A DNA stretch of 64,000 bases from Rhodanobacter sp. ANJX3 (GTDB lineage Bacteria > Pseudomonadota > Gammaproteobacteria > Xanthomonadales > Rhodanobacteraceae), in assembly GCF_014200755.1 (NCBI RefSeq), contig NZ_JACHCM010000007.1:62001-126000 (forward strand). The letters run 5' to 3'. The notes under the pieces are model-generated. The model saw nothing but the letters and a program-made list of their open reading frames with translations, was not told the DNA's origin and searched no databases. The translations under genes were made by a program, and so were the position numbers. Shown here in pieces: positions 18,727 through 28,504 of this stretch. Positions within the stretch are counted from its first letter, which is position 1, and each line of letters starts with the position of its first letter.

Positions 18727-19509
18727 ATGAACGACGCGATGCCCGCCCGCCAGCCGCCTCATCGCGGCATTTATCTGCTGCCGAACCTGGTCACCACCGG
18801 GGCGATGTTCGCCGGTTTCTACGCGATTATTGCCAGCATCGGTGGTCATTACACCGACGCGGCAGTGGCGGTTTTCATGGCGGCGGTGCTGGATGGCCTG
18901 GATGGCCGCGTGGCGCGGCTCACCGGTACGCAGAGCGAATTCGGCGTGCAGTACGACTCGCTATCCGACCTGATCAGCTTCGGCATGGCGCCGGCGCTGG
19001 TGATGTACGCCTGGTCGCTGTCCACGCTGAAGGATTTCGGCCCGCTGTGGGGCAAGCTGGGCTGGGCTGCCGCTTTCATTTACGTCGCCTGCGCGGCGCT
19101 GCGGCTGGCGCGCTTCAACACCCAGGTCGGCGTGGCCGACAAGCGCTATTTCCAGGGCCTTGCCAGTCCGGCGGCCGCGGCGGTATGCATGTCGTTCGTG
19201 TGGGTGGTCGACAAGACCGGCCTGCCGGGCAGCGAGTTCTGTTTCATCACGCCGGTGATGGCCGTCATCGTGGGTCTGCTGATGGTCAGCCGGTTTCGCT
19301 ATTTCAGTTTCAAGTCGCTGCCGATGGGCGAGCGCGGCCACGTGCCGTTCGGCTGGATGGTGGGCGCGGTGCTGCTGCTCGGTTTGCTGGTGCTCGATAC
19401 GGCATGGGTGCTGTTTGTCGGTTTCACGCTGTATCTGCTCTCCGGGCCGGTCTGGACCATGTGCCGGCTGGCCACGCATCGTCGGCGCGTTCGTCGGGGC
19501 GTGGCGTGA
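18727..19509 (+). CDS. pssA: CDP-diacylglycerol--serine O-phosphatidyltransferase
   Basis: A 260-aa integral membrane enzyme of the CDP-alcohol phosphatidyltransferase family that makes phosphatidylserine, the precursor of phosphatidylethanolamine. The catalytic motif D-x2-DG-x2-AR-x8-G-x3-D-x3-D is complete (Asp56, Asp59, Gly60, Ala63, Arg64, Gly73, Asp77, Asp81). Several membrane helices follow. The N-terminal RGIYLLPNLVTTGAMFAGFYA is typical of the Bacillus-type (type II) PssA. Its stop overlaps the GTG start of the next gene, so the two are translationally coupled. Confidence 0.95.
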   Translation: MNDAMPARQPPHRGIYLLPNLVTTGAMFAGFYAIIASIGGHYTDAAVAVFMAAVLDGLDGRVARLTGTQSEFGVQYDSLSDLISFGMAPALVMYAWSLSTLKDFGPLWGKLGWAAAFIYVACAALRLARFNTQVGVADKRYFQGLASPAAAAVCMSFVWVVDKTGLPGSEFCFITPVMAVIVGLLMVSRFRYFSFKSLPMGERGHVPFGWMVGAVLLLGLLVLDTAWVLFVGFTLYLLSGPVWTMCRLATHRRRVRRGVA

Positions 19510-19997
19510 ACGCATCGGCATCCCCTCGGTCTGCCACCCTGAGCCAGCGCTCTCGTGTGCTGCGGGCGTTGGGCGTGACGCCATGGGTGCAACGCGCGAC
19601 GAGGGCTGGGCCAACCGTCGCCGAGCCGTCGCAACCGTTGCCCGATCTGGCCGCCGGTGTCGCTTGCGTCGTGGTGTTGCCCCAGAGCTGCGCGACGCGC
19701 GAACTGGATCTGCTGGGTCGCCTGCTCAACGCCTGCGGTTCGACATTGGCGCGCGCCGCGCGCGTGCGGGTCACCGACGGCCAGCTGGCCGAGGTGCCCC
19801 ATGCGCGGGCCTATCTGGTTTTCGGCGAGGCCCAGGCCCATGCGCTGGGGCGAGCTTTGCCCGCGGCCGCCATGCAGAGTGCGCAAATCGTTCTGGCCGA
19901 TGAGTTGGTACAGGTGCTGACCGCTGCCGAGGCCAAACGGCGGCTGTGGAGTGCGCTGCGCAATCTGCGCCGCGCGCTGGCTGTCGTGGAGCACTGA
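19506..19997 (+). CDS. holD: HolD-like protein (probable DNA polymerase III psi subunit)
   Basis: A 163-aa protein with a GTG start overlapping the pssA stop. Residues 14-30 (SQRSRVLRALGVTPWVQR) resemble the N-terminal chi-binding segment of E. coli HolD (QLQQLGITQWSLRRP). A Rossmann-like middle with an early hydrophobic strand (ACVVVLP) and a C-terminal AKRRLWSALRNLRRAL resemble the rest of psi. rimI follows three bases later, as holD-rimI are adjacent in enterics and pseudomonads. The similarity is weak in residue terms, as usual for psi, so position carries much of the weight. Psi links the chi subunit to the clamp loader and stabilises SSB contacts. It is longer than the 137-aa E. coli protein. 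Confidence 0.65.
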   Translation: MNASASPRSATLSQRSRVLRALGVTPWVQRATRAGPTVAEPSQPLPDLAAGVACVVVLPQSCATRELDLLGRLLNACGSTLARAARVRVTDGQLAEVPHARAYLVFGEAQAHALGRALPAAAMQSAQIVLADELVQVLTAAEAKRRLWSALRNLRRALAVVEH

Positions 19998-20000
19998 GCG

Positions 20001-20477
20001 GTGGCGGCGGTGGTCAAGCCGGTGATCCAGGTGCGCGCGATGCGCAACGAGGACCTCTCCCGGGTCGGCGAACTGGAAAACGCTTCCTACGATTTTCCCT
20101 GGTCGCAGGGCGTGTTCGCCGACTGCCTGCGCGCCGGCCATCCCTGCTGGGTGCTGTGCGTGGACGCCCTGGTCGCCGGCTACGGCATTCTCTCCATCGG
20201 TGCCGACGAAGCCCACATACTCAATATCTGCATCGCCCCGGATTACCGCGGCCAGGGTCTGGGCCGGCATCTGCTGCGCCGCTTGCTGGATATTGCGCGC
20301 TGGAACGGCGCCGAGCGCGTCTTCCTCGAAGTTCGACCGTCCAATCCGCTGGCCAAGAGCCTGTACGAGTCGCTGGGCTTCAAGGAAATCGGCAGGCGGC
20401 CGCGCTACTACCCGGCGAAGAACGGACGCGAGGATGCGATCGTGATGGTGCTGGAACTGGGCGCCGCTTTGACTTGA
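20001..20477 (+). CDS. rimI: ribosomal protein S18-alanine N-acetyltransferase
   Basis: A 158-aa GNAT acetyltransferase that acetylates the N-terminal alanine of ribosomal protein S18. It contains the acetyl-CoA loop APDYRGQGLGRHLL, the catalytic-side EVRPSNPLAKSLYESLGF and the family-specific RRPRYYP near the C-terminus. The GTG at 20001 lies three bases after the upstream stop; an alternative ATG at 20040 would remove the first beta strand. It is the last gene of a pssA-holD-rimI unit and is convergent with valS. Confidence 0.93.
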   Translation: MAAVVKPVIQVRAMRNEDLSRVGELENASYDFPWSQGVFADCLRAGHPCWVLCVDALVAGYGILSIGADEAHILNICIAPDYRGQGLGRHLLRRLLDIARWNGAERVFLEVRPSNPLAKSLYESLGFKEIGRRPRYYPAKNGREDAIVMVLELGAALT

Positions 20478-20521
20478 AAGCCGCGCTTTGGGTTCTCCCT
20501 CTCGCTAGCCTCAGAGCCACC

Positions 20522-23473
20522 TTAACCAAGTTTCTGCGCCTGTTCGCGCAAAGCGACGATCTGCTGGGTCCAGTCGGCGATGCGTTGGCGTTCCTGCTGC
20601 ACGACTTCCGCCGGGGCATTGGCGACGAAGTTGGCGTTACCGAGTTTGCCTTCGCATTTTTTGATTTCGGTTTCGATGCGCGTGATTTCCTTGGTCAGCC
20701 GCGACTTTTCCGCGTCCAGATCGATCAGGCCGGCCAGCGGAATCATGACGCGCAGTGCGCCTACCACCGCGGCCGCGGCGGCAGGCTCGGCGGCGCCGCT
20801 GTCGATCCACTGCGGCGCCTCGACGCGGGCGAGAAAGCCGATCTGCGCGGCGAATTTGGCGATGCGCGAGCGATCGCTGGCGTCGCCGTCGGCGAGCAGC
20901 AGCGGAATGATTTTCGCAGGCGAGATGTTCATCTCCGAGCGAATCCGGCGGACGCCGCCGAGCACGTTCTTGAACCACTCGACCTCGGCGGCGGCCGCGT
21001 CGTCGCCGGCGTAGTCGTCTGCCCGTGGGTACGCACATTCGAGGATCAGCGCGCTGGACGCTGCTGCTGTGGATGCCCCTGCGCTCTTCGCGGTCGCGGG
21101 CAACTCCTGCCAGATCTCCTCGGTAATGAAGGGAACGACCGGATGCAGCGCACGCAGCACCGACTCCAGCACCACCAGCAGGGTGCGGCGGGTGGATGCC
21201 GCGGCGACCGTATCGTCTCCAGCCAGCGCCGGCTTGGACAGTTCCAGAAACCAGTCGCAGAACTCGTTCCAGACGAACTCGTACAGCGCCTGCGCCAGAT
21301 GGTCGAAGCGATAGCTGGCGAAGTGCTGTTCCACTTCACCCAGGGTCTGCTTGAGGCGGGTAAGAATCCAGCGCTCCGCTTCGGTGGCCGGTGCGCTGGC
21401 GGCCGCGGCGATCTCACCTTCCGCTACGTTCATCAGCACGAAGCGCGCCGCATTCCATAGCTTGTTGCAGAACGCCTTGTAGCCCTCGGCACGCTTGATG
21501 TCGAAGTTGATGGTGCGGCTGTAGCTGGCCAGCGCGGCAAAGGTGAAGCGCAGCGCATCGGTGCCGATCGACGGAATGCCGTCGGGGTAATCCTTGCGGA
21601 TGCGCTTTTCGACTTTTTCGCGCACCTGAGGAATCAACAGCGACTTGGTCGATTTCTCCAGCAGCGGCTGCAGCTCGATGCCGTCGATCAGATCGAGCGG
21701 GTCCAGCGTATTGCCCTTGGACTTGGACATCTTCTTGCCTTCCGCGTCGCGCACGATGGCGTTGATGTACACCTCGCGAAACGGAATCTGGCCGGTGAAG
21801 TACTTGGTCGCCATCACCATGCGCGCGACCCAGAAAAAGATGATGTCGAAGCCGGTCACCAGCACCGCGCTGGGCAGGAAAATCTTGTCCTCCGCCCAGT
21901 TGGCGATGACCTCGCCGCGCTCGTTTTTCACCGGTCCGTCGGCCGGCCAGCCGAGCGTGGAAAAGGGCCACAGCGCCGAACTGAACCACGTATCCAGCAC
22001 GTCCTCGTCCTGGCGCAGCGCGCCGACCGGCGGCGTGTCGGCGTTGGCGCGCGCATCGGCTTCGTCTTCGCCGACGAAGATGTTGCCCGCTTCGTCGTAC
22101 CAGGCCGGAATGCGATGGCCCCACCAGAGCTGGCGGCTGATGCACCAGTCCTGGATGTTGTCCAGCCACTGGGTATAGGTGCTGGTCCAGTTCTCCGGCA
22201 CAAATTTGATGTCACCCGAACGCACGGCGTCGAGCGCCGGTTCAGTGATCGCCTTGCGGCCGCCCGGACGTCCATCCGTCTGGACGTCCGTCGTGAGGTC
22301 GATAAACCACTGGTCGGTCAGCATCGGCTCGATCACCGCGTCGGAGCGATCGCTCACCGGTACCTGCAGCTTGTGCGGTTTGATCTCTACCAAAAGACCG
22401 AGCGAATCTAGCTCGGCGATTATGAGCTTGCGCGCGTCGTAGCGGTCTAAACCCTGATATTTTTCAGGGATGCCAATATCTACGGCCATATCGATATAGT
22501 TCGTGCGGACTTTACCGGCGCCGCCCGGTTTACCAACTCTGTCCATCCAATCTATGTCGCTGACAACCTTTGCCGCCAAATTAAAGATGTTGAACTGCGG
22601 TAGGTTGTGGCGCTTTCCGATGGCGTAATCATTGAAATCGTGTGCAGGAGTAATTTTTACAGCGCCTGTACCGAATTCTGGATCAACGTATTCGTCCAAA
22701 ATGACCGGAATTTCTCGACCGGTGATAGGTAAGCGCAATCGCTTGCCATGCAAGTGCTTGTAGCGTGCATCTTCAGGATGGATGGCAACGGCTGCATCGC
22801 CGAGCATGGTCTCGGGCCGAGTAGTGGCAATAACTACTTCATTGTTGCCGTCAACGGTTTTATAGCGGACGTACCACATCGACCCATCGCGCTCGACGTT
22901 GTTTACTTCCAGATCGGACACCGCCGTGCCCAGCACCGGGTCCCAGTTCACCAGCCGGTTGCCGCGATAGATCAGGCCCGCGCGATACCATTCGACGAAC
23001 ACCTTGCGCACCGCGGCGGACAAACCCTCGTCCATGGTGAAGCGCTCACGCGACCAGTCGGCTGCGGTGCCGATGCGGCGCATCTGGTGGGTGATGGTGG
23101 AGCCGGATTCTTCCTTCCACTTCCATACGCGTTCGACGAAAGCCTCGCGGCCGAGGTCGTGGCGGGTCTGATTTTCCACCGCAAGCTGGTTTTCGACGAT
23201 CTTCTGCGTGGCGATGCCGGCGTGGTCGGTGCCCACCTGCCACAGCGTGTTCATGCCGCGCATGCGCTGATAGCGCACCAGCATGTCCATCACCGTTTGC
23301 TGAAACGCATGACCCATATGCAGGGTGCCGGTGACGTTCGGTGGCGGCAGCAGAATGCAATACGGCTCGCCCCGGCTCTTGTCGTCAGGAGCCGCAGGCT
23401 TGAACGCACCGCTGGCTTCCCAGTGTGCGTACCATTTGGACTCGATCTGGGCGGGTTCGAAACTCTTTTCCAT
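20522..23473 (-). CDS. valS: valine--tRNA ligase
   Basis: A 983-aa class I aminoacyl-tRNA synthetase (E. coli 951 aa). It has the HIGH motif as HMGH (52-55), the KMSKS motif at 581-585, [10 protein letters not shown], a CP1 editing domain (about 190-370, with [10 protein letters not shown] and [16 protein letters not shown]) and a C-terminal coiled coil ([28 protein letters not shown]). The start at 23473 gives the usual [18 protein letters not shown] coding the editing domain (about 22381-22920) is close to 50% GC by hand count, while sampled flanks are 63-73%. All motifs are intact, so the gene should be functional but looks mosaic. Confidence 0.97.
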   Translation of the reverse strand: MEKSFEPAQIESKWYAHWEASGAFKPAAPDDKSRGEPYCILLPPPNVTGTLHMGHAFQQTVMDMLVRYQRMRGMNTLWQVGTDHAGIATQKIVENQLAVENQTRHDLGREAFVERVWKWKEESGSTITHQMRRIGTAADWSRERFTMDEGLSAAVRKVFVEWYRAGLIYRGNRLVNWDPVLGTAVSDLEVNNVERDGSMWYVRYKTVDGNNEVVIATTRPETMLGDAAVAIHPEDARYKHLHGKRLRLPITGREIPVILDEYVDPEFGTGAVKITPAHDFNDYAIGKRHNLPQFNIFNLAAKVVSDIDWMDRVGKPGGAGKVRTNYIDMAVDIGIPEKYQGLDRYDARKLIIAELDSLGLLVEIKPHKLQVPVSDRSDAVIEPMLTDQWFIDLTTDVQTDGRPGGRKAITEPALDAVRSGDIKFVPENWTSTYTQWLDNIQDWCISRQLWWGHRIPAWYDEAGNIFVGEDEADARANADTPPVGALRQDEDVLDTWFSSALWPFSTLGWPADGPVKNERGEVIANWAEDKIFLPSAVLVTGFDIIFFWVARMVMATKYFTGQIPFREVYINAIVRDAEGKKMSKSKGNTLDPLDLIDGIELQPLLEKSTKSLLIPQVREKVEKRIRKDYPDGIPSIGTDALRFTFAALASYSRTINFDIKRAEGYKAFCNKLWNAARFVLMNVAEGEIAAAASAPATEAERWILTRLKQTLGEVEQHFASYRFDHLAQALYEFVWNEFCDWFLELSKPALAGDDTVAAASTRRTLLVVLESVLRALHPVVPFITEEIWQELPATAKSAGASTAAASSALILECAYPRADDYAGDDAAAAEVEWFKNVLGGVRRIRSEMNISPAKIIPLLLADGDASDRSRIAKFAAQIGFLARVEAPQWIDSGAAEPAAAAAVVGALRVMIPLAGLIDLDAEKSRLTKEITRIETEIKKCEGKLGNANFVANAPAEVVQQERQRIADWTQQIVALREQAQKLG

Positions 23474-23821
23474 GGGGACTCGCAATGGCGCCTCGTCGAA
23501 GGCGCACGGGTAGGCAACGGCAAAACCCCATTGTACGGGGCGCGGATAGGGCTGCCAAAGCCTTCGTCGAGGGCATGCCAGCGTGATCGGTCGGCGCGTT
23601 GGCAAGCGCTCGGGAGATCGGCGTTCACCCGAGGCTATGTTTTGAGCCGGGACTATAGGCAGGCATAGAGCTATCGCGCGTCCTCAATCTTGAGGTCGCC
23701 GTATGTGGCAATAACATCCCGATACGGGCTTCGGCTGGATCGGGGTGTGGTGCGAGCAAAAAGATTTCGATTTCAAAAAGGTTTTTGCGTGCGATCGACC
23801 CCCAATTATTTGCTGGAAACC
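23474..23821. other. intergenic region between valS and the GH16 gene
   Basis: These 348 bases separate divergent genes. No gene, hairpin terminator or clear promoter box was identified. The section 23690-23820 is less GC-rich than its surroundings and could hold the promoters. Confidence 0.5.
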
Positions 23822-24778
23822 ATGGAGTTATGTTGTCGCTGGCCCAGGCAGCGTGTGCTGCGGATACTGGTCGGCGGTGCCATCGGCATCGGCACGGCGA
23901 TGGGCATCCCGAGCGCACACGCCACCATCCCCAAGCCTGCGGGCTGGACGCTGCAGTTCGGCGATGATTTCAATGGCGCCGCCGACAGGCTGCCCTCGCG
24001 CACGCGCTGGCTGCTCGACACCGGGCATCGATATCCCTCGGGGCCGCCACAGTGGGGCACGGGGGAGATCCAGACCTATACCGCCAATAAGGCGAATGTC
24101 GGTCTGGACGGGCAGGGTCATTTACGCATTACGCCGCTTCGCGATAAATCCGGCAACTGGACCTCGGCCCGCCTCGAGACCCGGCAAGGCAACTTCAAGC
24201 CGCCCGTACACGGCGTGCTGCGCATCGAAGCGCGCATCCAGATGCCTTATGTCGCCGACCAGGCGGCCCAGGGTTACTGGCCGGCGTTCTGGGCGCTTGG
24301 TCAGAGCTATCGAAAGGATGGTCTGTGGCCCAAGGCGGGCGAATTCGACATCATGGAAAACGTCAACGGCATCAACAGTGTCTGGGGCATCCTGCACTGT
24401 GGCGTTTATCCCGGCGGCCCATGCGGTGAGCCGAATGGCCTGGGTCGTCGCGCGTCATGCGATGCCACCACCTGCCAGGCGGCGTTCCATGTCTACACGT
24501 TCGAATGGGATCGCAGCGTATCGCCCATGCAAATCCGCTGGTATGTCGACGGCAAACTCTACGACCACGTATCGCAAAACCAGCTGCCAGCGGCGACATG
24601 GAACGAAATTACCGGTCAGGGCGGCTATTTTCTTCTGCTGAACGTCGCGATGGGCGGTGGATTTTCGTATGCCATGGCGGGCGGCGTGCCGACGCCCAAT
24701 GAAAAGACCGAGCCGGGGCACCCGATGCTGGTGGACTATGTGGCGGTATGGACGAAGGCAAGTGCCGACAAGCACTGA
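23822..24778 (+). CDS. secreted glycoside hydrolase family 16 protein (beta-glucanase-like)
   Basis: A 318-aa secreted hydrolase. A signal peptide (about 1-35, RVLRILVGGAIGIGTAMG...AHA) precedes a GH16 jelly-roll domain. The catalytic signature ExDxxE is present as GEFDIMENV, with the typical RIEARIQMPY upstream and LLLNVAMGG, VDYVAVW at the end. GH16 enzymes cleave beta-1,3/1,4-glucans, agar or related polymers; this one looks like a laminarinase/licheninase type, not proven. The frame is open to 23690, but the ATG at 23822 gives a normal signal peptide. A palindromic repeat follows the gene. Confidence 0.88.
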   Translation: MELCCRWPRQRVLRILVGGAIGIGTAMGIPSAHATIPKPAGWTLQFGDDFNGAADRLPSRTRWLLDTGHRYPSGPPQWGTGEIQTYTANKANVGLDGQGHLRITPLRDKSGNWTSARLETRQGNFKPPVHGVLRIEARIQMPYVADQAAQGYWPAFWALGQSYRKDGLWPKAGEFDIMENVNGINSVWGILHCGVYPGGPCGEPNGLGRRASCDATTCQAAFHVYTFEWDRSVSPMQIRWYVDGKLYDHVSQNQLPAATWNEITGQGGYFLLLNVAMGGGFSYAMAGGVPTPNEKTEPGHPMLVDYVAVWTKASADKH

Positions 24779-24820
24779 TTTTCCACGGCGAGAGTTCGTG
24801 CGTTTGGGCGCGATCACGCC

Positions 24821-24935
24821 GTAGGTTGGGCTGAGCAAAGCGATGCCCAACGGCACGCGGCGAAAACGCTGGCAGGTCGCTGGACGTTGGGATTCACTTC
24901 GTTCACCGCCAACCCACCAAGCATCGCCAACCTAC
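24821..24935. repeat. palindromic intergenic repeat (GTAGGTTGGGC type)
   Basis: Outer inverted arms GTAGGTTGG (24821-24829) and CCAACCTAC (24927-24935) enclose two hairpins: GTTGGG...CCCAAC at 24825-24851 and GTTGG...CCAAC at 24886-24913. The sequence GTTGGGCTGAGCAAAGCGA is a type I recognise from intergenic repeats in many gammaproteobacteria. It lies between the convergent GH16 and SDR genes. Confidence 0.7.
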
Positions 24936-24954
24936 CAAGCGTCGTATTTTTCGG

Positions 24955-25716
24955 CTATGCCGCACCGTCGATCGTCAACACCGTGCCAGACGTGTAGCCC
25001 GACAGCGGGCTGGCGAGAAACGCCACGGCGGCTGCAATCTCCGACGGCTTGGCGGGGCGTCCGAAGGGCATGGTATTGAACATCTCGCTCCAGCGCTCGG
25101 CGTCGCCCAGCTCGCGCTGCGCATTGGCGCGTTGCATGGTTTCCAGTCGCTTGGTTTCAACCGGGCCCGGATTGATGGCGACGATGCGAATGCCGTCGAC
25201 GTGGCTGCCGCGCGCAAGCGCCTTGGTGAAGGCCATCAGCGCCGCATTGCCCGTGGCGCCGGCGATATAGCCCGGCGGCAGCGATTGACCCGCTGCTCCG
25301 ATCACGTTGACGATCACGCCCTGCTTGCGTTTCGCCATCGTCGGATAGACCGCCCGACTGAGCGAGATATAGCCGAAGACTTTCAAATCCCACGCGTTGC
25401 GCCAGGCCGCGTCGTCGATGGCCGTGAGCGTGCCGGGCGGAATCGCGCCGGCGTTGTTGACCAAGATGTCGATCTCGCCGGCCCAGTCGGCGACCGCACG
25501 CACGGTCGCATCCGTCGACAGGTCGGCCGCCATGGTTTCCACCTGCACCGGAAAACGAGCGCGCAGCGCGGTGGCGAGTTCTTCCAGCGCGGCGCCGTCG
25601 CGGGCGACCAGGCGAAGATCGCAACCCTCGCTCGCCAGCAGCTCGGCAACGGCTTGGCCGATGCCTTTGGAGCCACCGGTGATCAGTACGCGTTTGCCGG
25701 CAAGCTGCAGATCCAT
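24955..25716 (-). CDS. short-chain dehydrogenase/reductase with atypical active site
   Basis: A 253-aa SDR-fold protein. The NAD(P)-binding motif TGGSKGIG (13-20) and NNAG (87-90) are standard. Tyr150 is present, but the position of the catalytic lysine (Tyr+4) is Ala154 (YIAGATGNAAL) and the catalytic serine region reads NVIGAAG instead of NISS. The start is MDLQLAGKRVLITGG. A cofactor-binding role is supported; classical oxidoreductase chemistry is doubtful. It may belong to an SDR subgroup with the YIAG form. Single gene, ends at the palindromic repeat. Substrate unknown. Confidence 0.85.
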   Translation of the reverse strand: MDLQLAGKRVLITGGSKGIGQAVAELLASEGCDLRLVARDGAALEELATALRARFPVQVETMAADLSTDATVRAVADWAGEIDILVNNAGAIPPGTLTAIDDAAWRNAWDLKVFGYISLSRAVYPTMAKRKQGVIVNVIGAAGQSLPPGYIAGATGNAALMAFTKALARGSHVDGIRIVAINPGPVETKRLETMQRANAQRELGDAERWSEMFNTMPFGRPAKPSEIAAAVAFLASPLSGYTSGTVLTIDGAA

Positions 25717-25923
25717 GAGGTTGTCCCGATAGTGGCTCGAAGAGTGCGAGGTATATCAGGACCGCGGTCATGGCGGCGTAAAGCGGCGCAGGCCGATGGC
25801 TTATCCGAGTATCGGAATGAACTCAACACGGGAGCCACTGGCGTGTTGCGGAAAAGCCGGCGCATCCTGGCAAGCACCAGCTCTTCATCCCGGCCTTCTC
25901 CCCAAGGGGGAAGGGGCAAAGTA

Positions 25924-26988
25924 TCAGCCGCGCAGCGTTTTCCCGTAGGCGTGCACTTCATCCACCAGTACGTTTACATGCTCGGGATCGACTTCCGGCG
26001 TGATGCCGTGGCCGAGATTGAACACGTGGCCGGGATGACGGCCGTAGCTGTCGAGTACGGCGCGCGCTTCCCGGCGAATCACGTCGGGGCCGGCGCGCAA
26101 GATCGCTGGATCCAGATTCCCCTGCAGCGCCACGCGGCCGCCGACCGCGGCGCGGGCATCGGCCAAGTCGATGGTCCAGTCGACGCCAAGCGCGGTGCAG
26201 CCGGTGTCGGCCAGTGCGCCCAGATGCTGACCGGCGCCCTTGGAGAACAGCACGATCGGCAGCTCGGCGCTGTGCGGGCTGGCTTTCAATGCATCGACGA
26301 CGCGGGCCATATAGCGTAGCGAGAATTCGCGGAACGGCGCGGGTCCCAGCAGGCCGCCCCAAGTGTCGAACACCATCAGCGTCTGCGCACCGGCGGCGGC
26401 CTGGGCGATGAGATAGGCGGCGACGGCCTGCGCCAGGGTGTCGAGCAGCTGGTGCGCGAGCTTCGGCTCGTTCCAGCACATCGCTTTGAGCGTGGCGAAA
26501 TCCTTCGAGCCGGCGCCCTCGACCATGTAGCAGGCCAGCGTCCACGGGCTGCCGGAAAAGCCGATCAGCGGCACGCGGCCATCGAGTTCTTTTCGAATCA
26601 AGCGCACCGCGTCCATCACGTAGCGCAGCTCGGCGTCCATATCCGGCACGGCGAGCTTCTCGATGTCGCCGCGCGTGCGCACGGGATGCGCGAAGCGCGG
26701 GCCTTCGCCCTGCGCAAACGTCAGGCCCAAGCCCATCGCATCGGGAATGGTCAGGATGTCGGAAAACAGAATTGCCGCGTCCAGATCGAAGCGTTCCAGC
26801 GGCTGCAGGGTGACTTCGCAGGCCAGCTCGGGATTCTGCGCCAGCGCCATGAAGCTGCCGGCGCGGCTGCGGGTGGCGCGATATTCGGGCAGGTAACGGC
26901 CGGCCTGGCGCATCACCCAGATCGGCGTGGTGTCGGTCGGCTCGCGGCGCAGCGCGCGCAGGAAGCGGTCGTTCTTGAGGGTATTCAT
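25924..26988 (-). CDS. hemE: uroporphyrinogen decarboxylase
   Basis: A 354-aa cytoplasmic enzyme, the same length as E. coli HemE. It converts uroporphyrinogen III to coproporphyrinogen III in heme synthesis. Signature [16 protein letters not shown] is near residue 22, followed by [28 protein letters not shown] and [11 protein letters not shown]. The ATG at 26988 is one base after the stop of the upstream small WGR gene, so it is translationally coupled to it. Confidence 0.97.
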   Translation of the reverse strand: MNTLKNDRFLRALRREPTDTTPIWVMRQAGRYLPEYRATRSRAGSFMALAQNPELACEVTLQPLERFDLDAAILFSDILTIPDAMGLGLTFAQGEGPRFAHPVRTRGDIEKLAVPDMDAELRYVMDAVRLIRKELDGRVPLIGFSGSPWTLACYMVEGAGSKDFATLKAMCWNEPKLAHQLLDTLAQAVAAYLIAQAAAGAQTLMVFDTWGGLLGPAPFREFSLRYMARVVDALKASPHSAELPIVLFSKGAGQHLGALADTGCTALGVDWTIDLADARAAVGGRVALQGNLDPAILRAGPDVIRREARAVLDSYGRHPGHVFNLGHGITPEVDPEHVNVLVDEVHAYGKTLRG

Positions 26989-26989
26989 T

Positions 26990-27250
26990 TCAGCGCCCGT
27001 ACGGGCCTTCCTGCCCTTGCGCAAACATCACGCGGAAGCCGCGCTTGAGCTGCGCGTCGCGGGCCTTTTCGAACGCGACCATGGCCTCGTCGCGCTCCAG
27101 AAACTGCTCGCGCTTGAGCGAGGCGCGACCGCCCTGATTGCCTGATTCGCGGTACAGCGTCCAGCCCCCGAGCAGATCCTGCTCCAGCGTGATCTGGACA
27201 TAACGCGGTGCGTCGGTATTTCCGGGCACGGTTTGCATGTAGAGGCGCAT
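26990..27250 (-). CDS. small WGR-domain-like protein
   Basis: An 86-aa protein. [34 protein letters not shown] followed by an [17 protein letters not shown] helix fits the WGR fold (strand, W-x-L-x-R-x-W/N-G-x-x-G pattern, helix), seen alone or in PARP and MolR-type proteins. The exact Trp-Gly-Arg triplet is degenerate (GNQGGR). It has no signal peptide. It overlaps the hemE start region with only one base between the stop and the hemE ATG. Function unknown; nucleic-acid binding is the usual proposal for WGR. Confidence 0.75.
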   Translation of the reverse strand: MRLYMQTVPGNTDAPRYVQITLEQDLLGGWTLYRESGNQGGRASLKREQFLERDEAMVAFEKARDAQLKRGFRVMFAQGQEGPYGR

Positions 27251-27406
27251 GGTTTCCCGAGGGGCGATGCGGCGAGAGATTCCGCAAAGCCTGACATTCT
27301 AGAAGGCTGGCGCCTCGGTAGCGAGCGAGTCGGCAAACGAGGTCAGCGGACACCACGGTTAGGCATATCGACGATGGTTATGAAGCGCGATGCAAATCCC
27401 AGTGAC

Positions 27407-28504
27407 TCAGCGAGCAATAGCCGCTTCGAGCGTCGCCAGCACAGCCGCTTCATCCACACCCGAAACGATCTCCGCCCGACCGATCCCGTGCCACAGAATC
27501 AGCCGCAGCGAACCGGCGGTGTTCTTTTTGTCCAGCCGCATCAGCGCCAGCAGTTGGTGCGGATCCATGCCGGCGGGAATCGCCGTCGGCAGCCCGAGCA
27601 TGTGCAGCAGGGCCTGCAGGCGCGTGGTGTCGGCGGGTTCGCTCATGCCCAGGCGCTCGGACAGCTGCGCGGCCAGCAGCATGCCCACGGCCACGCCTTC
27701 GCCGTGCAGCAGGGTAGTGTAGTGACCGGCGGTTTCTAGCGCGTGGCCGAAGGTGTGGCCGAGGTTGAGCAGGGCGCGCTCGCCCTGTTCGGTTTCGTCG
27801 CGTGCCACCACGCCGGCCTTGTAGCGCACCTTGCGCGCAATGGCTTCGAGCAGGGTCGCGCTGTCGCGGGCAGCGAGCCGGTCGGCGTTGTGTTCCAGCC
27901 AGTGGAAGAACGGCTCGTCGCCGATCGCCGCACCTTTCACTACTTCGGCCAGCCCGGCGCGGTATTCGCGGTCGGGCAGGGTGATCAGCGTATCGATATC
28001 GGCAAACACCGCGCGCGGCTGATGGAACGCGCCGACCAGGTTCTTGCCGGCCGGCAAGTTGACGCCGGTCTTGCCGCCGACCGAGGAGTCGACCATCGCC
28101 AGCAGGGTCGTCGGCATCTGGATGAAATCGATGCCGCGCATCCAGCACGCCGCGGTGAAGCCGGCCATGTCGCCGATCACGCCGCCGCCGAGCGCGATGA
28201 TGCAGGCGTCGCGGGTGGCACCGAGCTTGGCCAGCGCGTCCAACGCCACGCCGATGTTGGCGAAGCTCTTGTGCGCCTCGCCATCCTCCAGCAGCAGCGA
28301 CGACCACGACAGGCCTTCCAGCCCTTTGGCCACGTGATCGAGATACAGCGGCGCGACGGTGGTGTTGCTCATGACCAACACGTGCTTGCCGCGCAGCGAA
28401 TCGCGCCACAGCGCATGATCGGCCAGCAGGCCGCTGCCGATGGAGACGAGATAGCTGCGCTCGCCGAGCGCAACGGTGACGGTTTCGATGGCAGGAAGGT
28501 TCAT
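27407..28504 (-). CDS. aroB: 3-dehydroquinate synthase
   Basis: A 365-aa cytoplasmic enzyme of the shikimate pathway that cyclises DAHP to 3-dehydroquinate with NAD+ and a divalent metal. Motifs include the NAD-binding ALGGGVIGDMAGFTAACWMRG, the substrate and metal region KTGVNLPAGKNLVGAFHQP, and GHTFGHALE. Length matches the family (E. coli 362). The ATG overlaps the aroK stop (ATGA at 28501-28504), forming an aroK-aroB operon. Confidence 0.97.
   Translation of the reverse strand: MNLPAIETVTVALGERSYLVSIGSGLLADHALWRDSLRGKHVLVMSNTTVAPLYLDHVAKGLEGLSWSSLLLEDGEAHKSFANIGVALDALAKLGATRDACIIALGGGVIGDMAGFTAACWMRGIDFIQMPTTLLAMVDSSVGGKTGVNLPAGKNLVGAFHQPRAVFADIDTLITLPDREYRAGLAEVVKGAAIGDEPFFHWLEHNADRLAARDSATLLEAIARKVRYKAGVVARDETEQGERALLNLGHTFGHALETAGHYTTLLHGEGVAVGMLLAAQLSERLGMSEPADTTRLQALLHMLGLPTAIPAGMDPHQLLALMRLDKKNTAGSLRLILWHGIGRAEIVSGVDEAAVLATLEAAIAR

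Noticed and set aside
25894-25914. Imperfect hairpin CCTTCTCCCC/GGGGGAAGG after hemE
   Set aside because: Stem is imperfect and no T-run follows; insufficient for a terminator or repeat call.
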